Shown: positions 35,392-46,679, counted from the stretch's first letter. The stretch: 64,000 bases of DNA from Zhengitettix transpicula (GCA_037074705.1 CM073593.1:107944238-108008237); one strand, 5' to 3'. A program made the numbers and translations. The notes: generated by a model not told the origin, from the letters alone.

Positions 35392-36757
35392 AAATAACAG
35401 TAACATGTTTTAATATATATATATATTTCTTTCGATAACATGGGAGTTTATTAAATATAGTCATTATAAATAGAAACGCTAACGTCATGCATATATTATT
35501 ATCAGTGAAACTTATTTACGTCACGCTGGAAACGTAAGCGGTAAGTTGTTGAGTATGCAACGCGGTATTGTGTCGTGACGCTGCGCGGCGAACGGAAATA
35601 GAGAGGAAATTAGGGGGGAGGAGAAGATATATATTATCCGAGCGGTCGAATAGTAAACCGGCGAGTCTTTTAGTCACATCATGTAACCTGACGAGTGCCA
35701 CAAGGGCCGACGCTAGTAGTGTTTAACCTCTTACTACTTTTAATTTTACCTGTAAACGATTTGACTACTTTATAATGACTTATAAATATTCTAATTAAAG
35801 TAAGACAATTGACGAACTTGATGGATAAAAAAAATTAGAACCGTGAATTCTTTAATTAATCGTTAATTAACTCCTACATATTAAACAATATAATATAAAA
35901 TAATTTACCACACCCCAAACAAATGTCACTCGATATTTGACTAAATTTTATCTTCTAACTTCACCAATTAGACTTTTTGATCAGAATTTCACCGTCCTAT
36001 TTAATCGAATTAAAACGAGCGTCATGAAATTAGCTAATTACATTTGTTTACAACATTATTATACATTGTTACATTATAATTTTTTAATTACAAATTTTAT
36101 ATTTTTTATATTAGTGATGGATAAAAAAATTACAACCTTGAATTAATTAATTAATCGTTAATTAACTCCTACATATTAAACAATATAAAATAAAATAATA
36201 TAACACACCCCAAAACAAATGTGACTCAATATTTGACTAAAATTTTATCCTCAATCTTCACAAATTAGACTTTTTGATCACAATTTCACCCTCCTATTTA
36301 ACCTAATTAGTATGAGCATCATAAAATTACCTGATTACATTTGTTTACAACAATATTATACATCGTTACATTGTAATTTTTCAATTACAAATATTATATT
36401 TTTTATATTAGTCGTGGTAAGACTTTGAACTAAATAAAATTATTTTTGGATAACTGTAAAATTTAATAAATGAGTGACAGAGGGAAAATTCCACCCTTAT
36501 TATGTAACTGACACACCGGTTTACTATTTGATAGCTCGGATAATTATCTATTTCAGTTTGCCACGCAGCGTTACGACAAAATTTCGCGTAACGTACTCAC
36601 CAACTACGTTTCCAGCGTGTCGTAAATCATTTTGACTGAAAATAATATATGCATGACGTTACCGTTCCTTATTATATTGACTCTAATTAATAAACCTGCC
36701 ATGTTATCATAAAGAAACATAAATATATATATATATTAAAACATGTTACTGTTATTT
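35392..36757. mobile_element. long-inverted-repeat element
   Basis: AAATAACAGTAACATG at 35392 is mirrored by CATGTTACTGTTATTT ending at 36757. Inverted identity continues inward for about 290 bp per arm: TAATATATATATATAT, TAACGTCATGCATATATTAT, CACGCTGGAAACGTA, TAGTAAACCGG. The interior is a 296-bp head-to-tail duplication. The architecture recalls foldback elements or MITEs with long TIRs. No transposase is encoded, so it would be non-autonomous. No clear target duplication at the ends. Confidence 0.75.
35821..36412. repeat. 296-bp tandem pair inside the inverted-repeat element
   Basis: Unit 1 starts ATGGATAAAAAAA at 35821, unit 2 at 36117. Shared blocks: TTAATTAATCGTTAATTAAC, TCCTACATATTAAACAATAT, TTAGACTTTTTGATCA, ATTTGTTTACAACA. 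About 88% identical by eye. The period is close to, but the sequence unrelated to, the 305-bp satellite. Confidence 0.9.
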
Positions 36758-37509
36758 CTAAACGAAATTTCGACACGACGTCTACTACTTAAATCTGGCA
36801 TTGAGAAAACTCCTCTTGGATTTGCGCAGTCTGAAGACAATATTGGGTTGCAGTTCTCCGGGAGTTTACTCTGCTGTGAGCAAATAAAGCGTTTTGCGGC
36901 CATTAGGGAACAACCTGGAACTAATTAATCGATGCCGGTAAATACGTGGTAGTTACTAAACATACACAAGTGACGCTTCGTCCCCGCAGTGCGCATTTAA
37001 CTCCCTCAAGATAAAGTTGTCACACACTTAGAAAAATTGTTTAGGAAAACGTGGTCTACTTCAATTTATAATAAATTATGCTACACGCATCATTTTTCTA
37101 TCCGCCCCCCCCCCCTCTCAAAAAAAGTCACGTTATTTATTTTAATCGCTTGATTCATTGACGAACAAATCGTTCCTGATATTAATGGAGACAGGAGCAG
37201 CGAACAACCCCCCTATTTTGAAAACAAGGTAGAAATATTTCCGAAGATAAATTTTTTACTCATGAAACGTATCGTTCCTTTTTTGGGGGGAAGGGGGAAC
37301 CTCTTCAGTTTCATTTTACAAATCTTACTATAATTTATTTCTTCAAATATCAAATACATAATTAAAATGTTTGTGAAGAAAATTTTGTAATGTTTTTTTT
37401 TTTGCACGCACATATTTAGGACAATTTTATTTCGTATCTTCATCTCAAGGGGTTTCAAAAAAAAAAGGAATGATACGTTCTTAGAATTTTTATTTTACCA
37501 ATGTGGCAG
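36758..37509. other. spacer, no gene recognised
   Basis: Contains an 11-nt C run at 37105-37115 and T/G runs at 37278-37295. A frame of 81 codons at 37213-37458 shows no motif. Confidence 0.4.
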
Positions 37510-38115
37510 TAAAAAATGGAAACATCTACAGGTATTTGGCGGTAAAATTGAAATATTTGTAGATAATTTGCGTTAAAACCGTAATGTTCCGAGATATTTG
37601 GCTCTAAAATTTAAATATCACGAGATATTTGGCTGTAAAATTTTAATATTTCAAAATAATTAACGGGAAAATATTTCGATTAAATTGATATTAAACCTGA
37701 AATATGTCTAGATTTCTGGCGTTAAAACTGAAGTATTTCGATATAAATAGTAGTAAAATATCCCGAGACATTTGGCGGCAAAATTAAAATATATTCCAAG
37801 AGAAAAAGGGTTAAATATTCATACAAAAATGGCATTAAACCTGAAATATGTCGATACTTTTGGCGTTAAAATTGAAATATCCCGAGGTATTTGACGGTGA
37901 AATTGAAACATCTTGAAATACTAGACGGTAAAATGGAAATAACTAGAGATATTTGGCAGTAAAATTGAAATATCTAGAGACATTTGGTGTATAATTGAAA
38001 TATCTAGAGACAGTTGGTGTAAAATTGAAATATCTAGAGACATTTGGTGTATAATTGAAATATGTCAATATTTCTTGTGGTATAACTGAAATATCTCTAG
38101 ATATTTGGCATTTGG
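37510..38115. repeat. degenerate minisatellite, unit about 36 bp
   Basis: About 16 diverged units built on GAGATATTTGGCGGTAAAA followed by TTGAAATATC. Units differ by substitutions and small gaps. Clearest at 37940-38060, where ATCTAGAGACATTTGGTGTA recurs. It abuts family D copy 4. Confidence 0.85.
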
Positions 38116-38134
38116 TTCATTTATTTATAAGACC

Positions 38135-39020
38135 AGCAGGGTGCCCGGCGTTGCCCGGGATGTTGTAAATCCAGAACCCCCAATTTTAATCCAATCTCGG
38201 TTCCTTTTGCGTTATTTTTTTGTAATGCACTTCACCCCCATCCATGTAATCACCTGCAACGACGAAAGGGGTTGAATTCACTGACCTCGAAAAAGTTTCT
38301 TTCTTATCGTCCGTTTCAACATTTTACAACATTTCCACCCACGTCCTCACTCTACTTTGGGTTAAAAAAAAGTCATATTTAAGTTCAGAGATATCGATAC
38401 CGCAATCGTATTAGCGTTATTTTCATGTAACGCCCCACCAGTCCGCCCCGCCCCCCGTAATCTTTCTTTCCTCCTTTCCGACAGCTATTAAAATTTCACA
38501 CAGAGAGCATCTAGGGAAATATGATGAATTTAATTGATCCCGAAAACTGTGATTGCGACGCAAAAATCGGCCAATTAACATGTTTTAAAAAATACCACCA
38601 ACGCTTGGGGGGAGTTAAACGGCATGATGAATGTCATAATTAAACACAGTGATAAATATAACCCCGGATTCGAGTACAAACTCGAATGGGTTGCGTTATT
38701 TCCATTTAATGTCACTCCACCCACAACCCTTACGGGTGTACCACTCCCATGTCAAAAGGGGTTGAAATAATACAAAACCAACATCAGTAAAAATACAAAC
38801 AATATAATTAAACCTGAAAAAAAATTATTCAGCGCATATATCGGTCGTGTTTGCATGTCCCAAAATTTCCACCCCGCCCACCCCTGCCCCTGGGGGGGTT
38901 AAATGCCAAGTTGAATGTCATAATTAAACTCAGTGACATCCATAACGTTGGATTTGACTCCAATCTCGGTTGCATTCGCGTTTTTTTCCTGTAAAGTATC
39001 TCCACCCCCACCGCTAAGGG
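38135..39020 (-). repeat. family D repeat, copy 4 (long)
   Basis: Minus-strand copy whose terminal block is intact: AGGGTGCCCGGCGTTGCCCGGG begins near 38138 (given in two overlapping parts: AGGGTGCCCGG and CGGCGTTGCCCGGG). Three internal units follow, each with TTTGACTCCAATCTCGG-like, GTAATGC/GTAAAG, CACCCCCA-rich and GGGGTTGAA blocks, spaced about 270-290 bp. Confidence 0.75.
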
Positions 39021-40349
39021 AGCTCAAGATAAGATAAAAAATTGTTTAGAATGAAAGTGAAAAGTTTTTTATTATTGACGTGACATTTTAATTAAAAAAA
39101 CAAATTTACTTAACGTATTACTAGTTTTAAACAACCATATTTAATTAGCCAGAGTCCCTTGAATCTTTTGCTCAAGCCTCTTTTGCGGTGATTCATTTTT
39201 GGTTTTAAATTACCACAACCTGTGAGAGAATTCTTCCTGACACCGACTGTTTCTTTAAGGGAAACCTCTCGTCTCTTTTCTGTGTCTGTCGTTGCCCGTC
39301 ACTAATTTAGAAGCGATTTTGAATCCGCCCTTATGTTTTCCAGCGCTCAGTTGCGAACATCCCCTTTAATCCACTCCGTTGTCTGTGAGCTGAGCTGTTG
39401 TCCCCCACCCCACACACACACACATACACCCTCCCCCTCCCCCATCAACACAACTGTGTCTGTCTGGTCCTCTCCCGATGAATATTACCGACAGACGAAA
39501 CCGGACCGGTTTTTTTGAACCACTCAACTCGAAATCCTTCGCGAACAACTCATGAAACAGACACGGGGCGAGGCGCTGCAGATTTAATTTTTTTTTTCGC
39601 ACGTGCGTCAGCCGGCATCAACAGTTCTCCAGATCAAAATAAACTGTTCCTAAAAAAAAACCGGTGGAACAGGAAAGAAAATTTCAAGGACTCTTTACAT
39701 ATTCGTTTTAAATAAATGTAACTTTCTCTCTATCCTGTTCGTATTTAAGTAAACACACACAACCAAAATTATATTTAAATATATAATGAAAAGAACTTAA
39801 ACAGTTCCAAAATCATGATTAGTATCGTGTAGATTAAACCAATAAAAAGCAATGAAGTTAAAAATGTGGCCTTCGTCTATGTACAAATAAGTTTTCATAC
39901 GCCACGTTATGAAAATACACCTGTAATTTCTAAACAAAGGCAAAAAGACCCGAAGACTTGAAATACAATAATAAAAAATAATAATGGAGAGTACGTCTTT
40001 TATATATTAATAAAGAAATTTTTGGGACTTTCATTCGTTTAATTCGCAACACACCCCCCAGGGGTTTCCTGAAAAAATGGTTAATAGTTATTGTTTTTTT
40101 GGCAGTTCTCGAACAGATTATTTTTTGACAACTGCGCGCGAGCTGCGTCACGGATGACGTCATCACGTCTAAAACACCGCAGTGAATAAACAACATTACT
40201 CAAATAAATAGTTTCAAGAAAATCTTAATAATTTTTTTAACAAAATGAGACAAATAATTAAGAGATTTAAAAAATTTCAGAGGTGTCTGGTTTTTTAGAA
40301 TTAATTTAAAACTGAAATTGAATAAGAAAGAGAACCAATTCACACAAAA
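39021..40349. other. spacer, no gene recognised
   Basis: Mixed. A (CA)n run at about 39413-39428 sits in a C-rich patch. A more balanced patch at 39170-39680 has frames up to 78 codons without motifs. AT-rich after 39700. No feature supported. Confidence 0.4.
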
Positions 40350-40560
40350 ACTGTAATATAAATATCACACAGCACCTGTCGAAGGGAACAAGGATCCTAG
40401 AAACGCTAAGAAGAGCCTAGAGTGACACAACTGCACTGGTCACTTGAGAAAATTCAAAAGACAAAAGTCGCTCTAGGCTGTTCTCAGCACCGGAAGTAAG
40501 GGACAAGGATTCCAGAAACGAGTGCAGTTGTGTCGCTCTAGGCTCTTCTAACTTTCTTAT
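40350..40560. mobile_element. family C foldback element, copy 1 (rearranged)
   Basis: Contains GAAGAGCCTAGAG..GACACAACTGCACT at 40410-40437 and its inverse at 40521-40549 (27 of 28 bases). Two same-strand blocks read AAGGGA..ACAAGGATCC(T/A)..AGAAACG, like the hammerhead-like core seen in copy 2 but with CTGANGA altered (CTGTCGA; CCGGAAG). Non-coding. Confidence 0.7.
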
Positions 40561-40871
40561 TCATTATTTTCAATCTGTCGTAAATGTTTTTCATGTTACG
40601 ACTGAAACTATATGGCGAAATATAAAATACTATATTGAATATAAAAACAAGTTATAGACTAACAAGTACTATTTAATAAACCACCATAAATACTGTCTAA
40701 ATGAAAAGCGTCGCGTTTTACGTTTAAAGGTAAAAAAGACAAAGTTCTGATCATTTATGAAACATGACCACTGGATATTTAAAGCCTTAGAATAAAAAAT
40801 ATTTTCGAAACGAATGAAACAATTAAGCCGTATAATTTTTAATAATTATGAATAAACTTTTCACGGTTACT
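40561..40871. other. AT-rich spacer
   Basis: No feature seen. Confidence 0.4.
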
Positions 40872-41061
40872 CACCGAGGTTGTGACGTTCTCGATGGCGA
40901 CGTTTTTGCGGCCTCCAGTCTTCGGACTGTGTCCGCCGTATTTACGTACCGGGTCGGACGTGCTGCGATCTGATTCACTCGTTGAGGATGGCCTGACCAC
41001 GGTGTTGCCATGTCGCGGAATAACTGGAGTCCACGTGTAACTGATCGAGAAATCAGAACCT
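40872..41061 (-). repeat. exon-like dispersed repeat, copy 1
   Basis: Looks at first like an internal exon on the minus strand. TTTTTTCCAG precedes 41059, GTGAGT follows 40875, and the 185 nt between are open in two frames (one reading SDFSISYTWTPVIP near the start). But the middle part matches 45010-45150 in inverse orientation, where no splice sites exist and a hammerhead-like core is present. I therefore call it a dispersed repeat that happens to carry exon-like signals. No protein family recognised. Confidence 0.5.
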
Positions 41062-41491
41062 GGAAAAAATTATTAATTATTTACATCGGGTAAAGCTTCC
41101 ATTCATTAACGTGTAATTCAACTGTAAATGTATCACTGATCAGTATTTATTAATTACTTATAATGAAGTAACGAGTGTAATGGTGCAAAAATGAATTCAA
41201 AAAATCCTTAGTCCTGTCATTGTTTGAGTTTCAGCACGGATTAATTCACAATTACTGATTATATGCAGGATGGGATTTTCGGCTTAGCTGCAAAATCGCT
41301 CTTCAATAGTTTTTTTTAAACATTTTCTCGTCTAAAAAAATTCCTTTGGGTCGATTTTCACTGACCACAATGCATCACAAACGTTGAGGGGGAGAGAAAG
41401 AAGGAGAGAGAATATAATCCTGTTGTTTGGGAAAATTAATAATGTGGCTGGCTCTGTTGTTGCTACGTTTTGTAGTTGAACAGGCGCACAA

Positions 41492-41524
41492 TGTGTGTGT
41501 ATGTGTGTGTGTGTGTGTGTGTGT
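41492..41524. repeat. (GT)n microsatellite
   Basis: GT dinucleotide run with one A interruption. The frames that span it are artefacts. Confidence 0.95.
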
Positions 41525-41801
41525 AAGGGTTGGAGAGTGCGATTAAAAGCCATTTGCATTGTTCTACGGATGGCCGGTTGATTGATTGTGTTTCAGGCGT
41601 CGGAAATGTTTACTTTCACTCAGGGACTTTATTAAGAGCCACGAGCAAAGTCCTGTGAACCTGCGGACCGGGTAGGGGTGGGGGAAAAAACAACACACCC
41701 CCTTTGTCCAAAATTACAAAACATTTTGTATATGCACATAAAAAATTACCCAGAAAATTGATTAAGAAAAATTTAAAATATTTCAATAGAACAGACACGA
41801 C

Positions 41802-41836
41802 GTTTCAACCCTTACTTTTTTAGGGAGTATTTCAAG
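41802..41836 (-). ncRNA. decayed hammerhead-like core
   Basis: Minus strand: TTGAAAT in place of CTGANGA (41836-41830), CCCT (41825-41822), loop, AGGG (41812-41809), then TTGAAACGTCG. Stem II is a perfect CCCT/AGGG helix although the first block has decayed. Confidence 0.4.
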
Positions 41837-41884
41837 TGTTGCAAATATCTTCCATCTGTTTGTTCTAACAAATAAACCGGGTCT

Positions 41885-42760
41885 TTTTTTGTATGTATGT
41901 CTGTGTGTGCGTGTGTGTAAGTTCCTTATACAAATCTGCACCTGAGGAGAAAATGTCACCAAATTACGTACGCGTGTTCCCACGCGACCAGGAAACAACC
42001 CCTGTGGGGGGTGAGACAGATCTACCAGCTCCAGGAGCTGTGCAAACAATCAAACATGCTAAAGCTGACGTTATTTAAGTTTTATTAATATGTTTAGAGG
42101 TCAAAGAGATTTATAGTGTTTCTACCAATGTTGTTTGTGTATAATTTCAACCCCTTACAGCATGGGATAGGAGAACCCTTAGTGGTGGGGGTTGAGAGGG
42201 TAGGAATCAGAAGAAAGTAACGCGAATACAACCGAGGTTGGAGTCGTGGATGATTTTAATTATGACATTCAACTTGCCCAGGGGTGGAAACTTGCGAATA
42301 TTTTCAAACGTTAGATATTTTCGTATGATAAATATTTATCGGTGTCAATAAGATTTATAGTGTTTCTCTTGATGTTTTGTGTGTGTGATTTCCACCCCTT
42401 TCGGAATGGCAGGGGTTGGGGTGGAGCTCCGTTACCAAAAATATATAACACAGAATCAACTGAACTTGCAGTCAAATCCTGAGTTATGGATGTCGCTGGG
42501 TTTTAATACGTCATTCAACTTGCCGTTTAACGCCGAGGGGCTGAGATGGAAATTTTTAAACATGTTAAAACGGCCCCTATTTTCGTCGAAAGTTAATTTT
42601 CCGGGTCAGTTACCTATATAGCGATTTACCAAATATTTTTTTTGGAATAATTTTAACCCCTTTCTGCATAGGAAGGGAACTCCTTTAGGGGTGGGGGTGG
42701 TGGAGCGAGTCAAAGAAATATCTCTAGAACAACCGAGATTGAAGTCGAATGAAAAAGTAT
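41885..42760 (+). repeat. family D repeat, copy 5 (long)
   Basis: Head of (TG/TATG)n from about 41889, then TTATACAAATCTGCACC, a CGTGTTCCCACGCGACCAGG block, and three internal units marked by TTTATAGTGTTTCT (near 42110, 42355) and AACCCCTT..GCATGGG or its variants. Ends near 42760 without a clear terminal CCCGGGCAACGCCGGG. Confidence 0.75.
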
Positions 42761-42838
42761 CTGACATTTTAATATTATTAATTAACGGACTTGAGTCAGA
42801 AAATTGTTTATTAACAAAAAAAAATTAAATAAACAGAC

Positions 42839-42876
42839 GTTTCGACCTTATAAATGTTATAACAAGGCACTTCTCA
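42839..42876 (-). ncRNA. decayed hammerhead-like core
   Basis: Minus strand: GAGAAGTG, CCTT (42867-42864), loop, AAGG (42849-42846), TCGAAACGTC. Stem II pairs; the CTGANGA block does not survive. Confidence 0.35.
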
Positions 42877-43078
42877 TTTGGACAGTATTTATGGTGCTTT
42901 ATTGAATATTTTTTTAAAATTTATATCTTGTATTCATATTCTTCGTAAAATTTGGCTATTTGAGTCAGTGCCTAGTATTGACGAAGATCCAAACAGTTTG
43001 TAACATCCCGCCTGCCATCATGTAACTCTCAACCACTGTGAACACGTCACATTCCAGCAGTTGGAAATGGGAAGTCCA
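42877..43078. other. spacer
   Basis: No feature seen. Confidence 0.4.
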
Positions 43079-43250
43079 GATAGATCGTTCACCAACCGAG
43101 CTATACCTCCGTTAGCTCACTTGGCTACCGATCTAGAGGATAAAGGAAGAATTAAGAACAGGAAATAGGAAAATCGGTAACGTGAGGGTTCGGGTTCAAC
43201 TAATTGAACCCAGGCGTAGTGGTTGGTGTTTCGCTGCACTTCAGTCAAAT
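43079..43250. repeat. tRNA-derived relic, head-to-head A boxes
   Basis: TAGCTCACTTGG at 43113-43124 (plus) and TAGCTCGGTTGG at 43103-43092 (minus) are both good Pol III A boxes in divergent orientation, making a roughly 55-bp imperfect palindrome bounded by AGATCG and CGATCT. Downstream CCGAT and ATCGG could be anticodon-stem arms, and GGGTTC (43192-43197) with GAACCC (43206-43211) resembles a B-box region on both strands. A third A-box-like TAGTGGTTGG lies at 43218-43227. D-arm 3' strand and acceptor stem do not fold into a tRNA, so this is a SINE or tRNA relic, not a functional tRNA. Confidence 0.55.
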
Positions 43251-44486
43251 AAGAGTTGATGAAGAATAAATAGATTTAATAGTTAGAAATAAAATAAAGT
43301 AAGACAAACTGGCGGATAGCACCAGGAGCCACCGACCCGTCTGGAGGTTGGATCACGACTGTCGTTCCCAAGAAGCTCTGAACAATTCGAAGACTGCTTT
43401 CCCCCACCCTGATGATTTTAAGTCTCCAATGAGAAGAACTCTTACAGGGTGGAAGATTTCTGCTGCCGTGTGCATGTCCGCATAAGGTACTTAAAATGCT
43501 GACTTCTAGACGCAGCGTTTTCACAGCTGCCTAGGCGGAAGGGGTGAAGATTTATGTTGTTGTTGTGTTTAGTCACTCGCTATATCTAAAGTGATGTCTT
43601 TAACTGCATCAGCGTTCTTGCAGCTGCGCCCTCTTAGGTCCGTTATACTGAAGAGACGTTATGATAAGAGGGCCCGTGTAGACTATTATATTACAAGTTG
43701 ATCGAAACGTCTCGATATATTTAAATATTTTTGTTCCAAATTAATATATTCTTTTCGTCGTTAACTTCTTGTGTAATTAAAGGAACAATTAAAATATGAC
43801 TTTGAATTTTCACATTTTGCAGACAAATTGACACAAGTAATATTTACTCTTTGATAAATGTTTAACAACTTTAATATTTAGTGTTTGATGGTGTCGTTAA
43901 GGAAGTTAATAAATGGTTAAGGACGTGAATTAATTAATGTTAATAAAACAGCGTTTCCTTTTGCTAGGAAAATCACGGACCCGACCGACGCGAGTTGACT
44001 TTTCCCTTCTACCCCCCCCCCCTTCCACCCCCATCCACCCATCTATCAAACCCCCTTCACCGATGTAGAAATGAGCAATTTGCCTTTCAAACACGCTCGT
44101 ATGAGCCACGTTCAACATATTTGACTGCGTCAACAGGAGCGAAGTCGACGAAGGTTTACCCAGGCGGGGCTCTTCCTGGATAAATACTGGCGAGGGGGTG
44201 AAGGAAAAGGATCAGGTCAACAGCGTTAATATGACAGATCATTTACGCTTCCATAATTTCCCAATGAGTAACGCGGCTGGTGGAGTCGGTTACCAAATAA
44301 TAAAAAAAACGTTCACATCTACCCGTCGACCTCATCAGATGTACAATAAAAATATAGTAAAACGTGTCGTATCCCAATATAAACACGATGGATTTCAAAG
44401 AGATTTTTTTCTAAGTATAAAATAGAAATTAAAAAATGAAAAAATAATGATTAAGAAAGTAAATCTATTCAGACAAAAAAGGTGAT
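43251..44486. other. spacer, no gene recognised
   Basis: A balanced patch at 43310-43700 includes CCCTCTTA (43629) and TAAGAGGG (43665), a perfect 8-bp inverted repeat. An 11-nt C run lies at 44012-44022. At 44310-44339 a minus-strand CTGATGAGGTCG..GTGAACG is a decayed hammerhead-like core with GAAAC shortened. No gene. Confidence 0.4.
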
Positions 44487-44670
44487 AATATAAATACAAC
44501 ACACAACGTTTCTGGGATCCTTGTGCCTTTCCTCAGGTGCGAAGAAGAGCCTAGAGCGACACAACTGCACTAATCAGTTGACAAAACTCAAAAGCCATGG
44601 CCCTAGACGCTTCTTTGCACCCGAGGAAAGGGACAAGGATCCCAGAAACGTTGTGTGTTGTATTTATATT
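44487..44670. mobile_element. family C foldback element, copy 2
   Basis: Arms of about 68 bp at 44487-44554 and 44601-44670 are inverted copies (about 90%): AATATAAATACAACACACAA, CGTTTCTGGGATCCTTGT, CTTTCCTC, then CTTC-rich. The centre is about 45 bp. Each arm contains a hammerhead-like core: minus-strand CTGAGGA (44536-44530)..GAAAC (44512-44508); plus-strand CCGAGGA (44621-44627), GGGA (44630-44633) pairing TCCC (44640-44643), GAAAC (44645-44649). Non-coding MITE-like element. Confidence 0.75.
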
Positions 44671-45004
44671 TGATTTAAAAACTCTCATAACAAAATTATA
44701 CCAATTAAAACGATGGTTATTTACACTAATACACGTTTTATTGACAACCTAAATAATTTAATTAACCTATGAACTTTAGATGCTCTTTCCGTCCGTCCTA
44801 TCTAACAAACCGATGTAGTAGTTAGAATAAAATTAACAGTTGTTCTAGAATAATTTATATATTCGTCTAGAACAATGCTCTTATGACGGGACACAAGATG
44901 TGACAAATTAAAACACGCTGACGGTGTGATTTTGGAAGCCACAGATATTACAATGACTCTGGCTTCCAAATCAGTGACGCGTGTAATCAAATTATTATAA
45001 TATT
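44671..45004. other. spacer with a perfect hairpin
   Basis: TTTGGAAGCCA (44931-44941) and TGGCTTCCAAA (44960-44970) form a perfect 11-bp stem with an 18-nt loop, just left of the exon-like repeat. No gene. Confidence 0.6.
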
Positions 45005-45165
45005 ACGCGACATGGCAACACACGTGTCCTTGACAACGTCGTCAGGCCATCCTCAACGAGCCAATCAAGTCGCAGCATGTCCGAACCTGTAAATACCTCG
45101 CGTACACAGTCTGAAGACAGCGCTGGAGAATGGCCCGCAGAAACGTCGACATCGTGAAAAAATTT
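45005..45165 (+). repeat. exon-like dispersed repeat, copy 2, with hammerhead-like core
   Basis: Inverse-orientation match to 40872-41061 over CGCGACATGGCAACAC, GTCAGGCCATCCTCAACGAG, CGCAGCA, GTCCGA and GTAAATAC. It includes CTGAAGA at 45111-45117, GCG (45120-45122) pairing CGC (45136-45138), and GAAACGTCG from 45140, so the family carries a hammerhead-like core. Confidence 0.65.
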
Positions 45166-46679
45166 ATTAATAATTGGTATTGTTCGCTCATGAAAGTTGA
45201 TTTAGAAATGTAATTTATTTTAACGAGTCCAAACAAACGCCTACCGTTTAATGTCTCACACAGTAATATTATCTCTGAGTCGATTAATCACGTTCACAGA
45301 CATTTTGAGGAAAGAGGTTCTACAGTTTCAGCATCAACAATGTCAGGTCCTTAATCTTGTTGAAAACCAACAATAATCAGAAATGGTAGATTAACCGTGA
45401 ATAACGTTCACACAATCTGTACAGCAGTTGGTAGACTTGTGTTGTAAGACCAATAATTTAATATATAGATTGTTTAATAATTAAGTAATTATACATTTTT
45501 TTGTAACAGTTAAGTCGTTTGAGGATTTAATTTTTATCCATTCCGATTTTAATAATTTTCTTTATATAATCTACCAGGTTATTGATGCCATTTTGGTGTG
45601 TCCCATGTAACAAGCGTGTTACAGTCAATTTTGTTCAGCCAAATTATTTGTAAAAACCTTTACGGTTGATTTATAATCAATTATAATATGCATATGGGAT
45701 ATACATTCTGTAAAAAAATAATTTTACATTTATAATATTTAAAAAAAATATTAGTTATGTTTCTTCTGATTTTTTTGTCTATTCCAGTCTTGATAGAATC
45801 TAACCGGTAATAATAAACCAATGGGGCTCCACCTCGGCCATTTCTGTGTTAATAATTGTTCATTTCATTTATACCAACGTCGGTAATTCGTATATTTTTT
45901 TTACACCCTTTGAATCCCCTACAGTGGCTTCTTGTGTGAATTTAAAATAATTTTCTTCACTGTGCAAAGTTCAATTCCTAAGACTTTGTCTGTACCTGAG
46001 TACCAAAGTTAAGAAAATGTAATCACAATTTATTTTAATTTCATTTTATAAAATTCCAGTCAAGAGAAGTTAAAATCGTAGTGGTAATAGAGGGGGTAAA
46101 AAAATAAAATTTTATAGAGCACCATTTCCGTGAAGTGTCCTATTTAGTCGAAACGTTAAAGTTAGTTTTGAATGCAATTTAGATAATTTAGCGAATGACG
46201 TCGTTTCCGACGCCTACCGTTGCATCTCAAGGGGAAGACTTGGGTGTGGGGGTGGCGTCACTTTAAAACACTACTCCGCTTATTAAAAATGCAGCCTTAT
46301 CAAAGTAGTTGCAGTTTTTCTTGCCCCCCTTGAGCTTTCTAGGCACATTACAACTTGAATCCTCAACGGTCTATTAAAGAGTCTCCAGAGGGGCAACGAG
46401 CTCTTTTATTGAAGGAAAAATATGTATGTACATTAATATTTCCGTCTGTTTCTTGCTTTTCCAGCCCTCGTGGACGAGGTTAACGACTTTAAATGGGTCC
46501 CGGGGGGGGGGGGGGGCGTAAAAAACAGATGAGTGACGCCGATGTTCGGAGATTTTACAGATATTTTTAATTCAAGCTTTTAAAAAAATTAATTCAGCTG
46601 AAAATTAGCTTTATTTAACGACTTGTTAACAGGCAATTATTTTTATAACTCTAAAACAAAAATTATATAACAACGCTAC
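45166..46679. other. spacer, no gene recognised
   Basis: AT-rich. TAGTCGAAACGTTAAAG near 46146 is a lone fragment of the hammerhead-like 3' half. A 15-nt G run lies at 46502-46516. No gene. Confidence 0.4.

Noticed and set aside
40875..41059. Internal protein-coding exon on the minus strand
   Set aside because: A diverged inverse copy at 45 kb lacks the splice signals. Two frames are open, and no protein family is recognised. Kept as an exon-like repeat.
43105..43215. Functional intron-containing tRNA
   Set aside because: A-box and anticodon-stem-like words exist, but the D-arm 3' strand and acceptor stem do not pair and the T-arm is a palindrome, so no cloverleaf forms.
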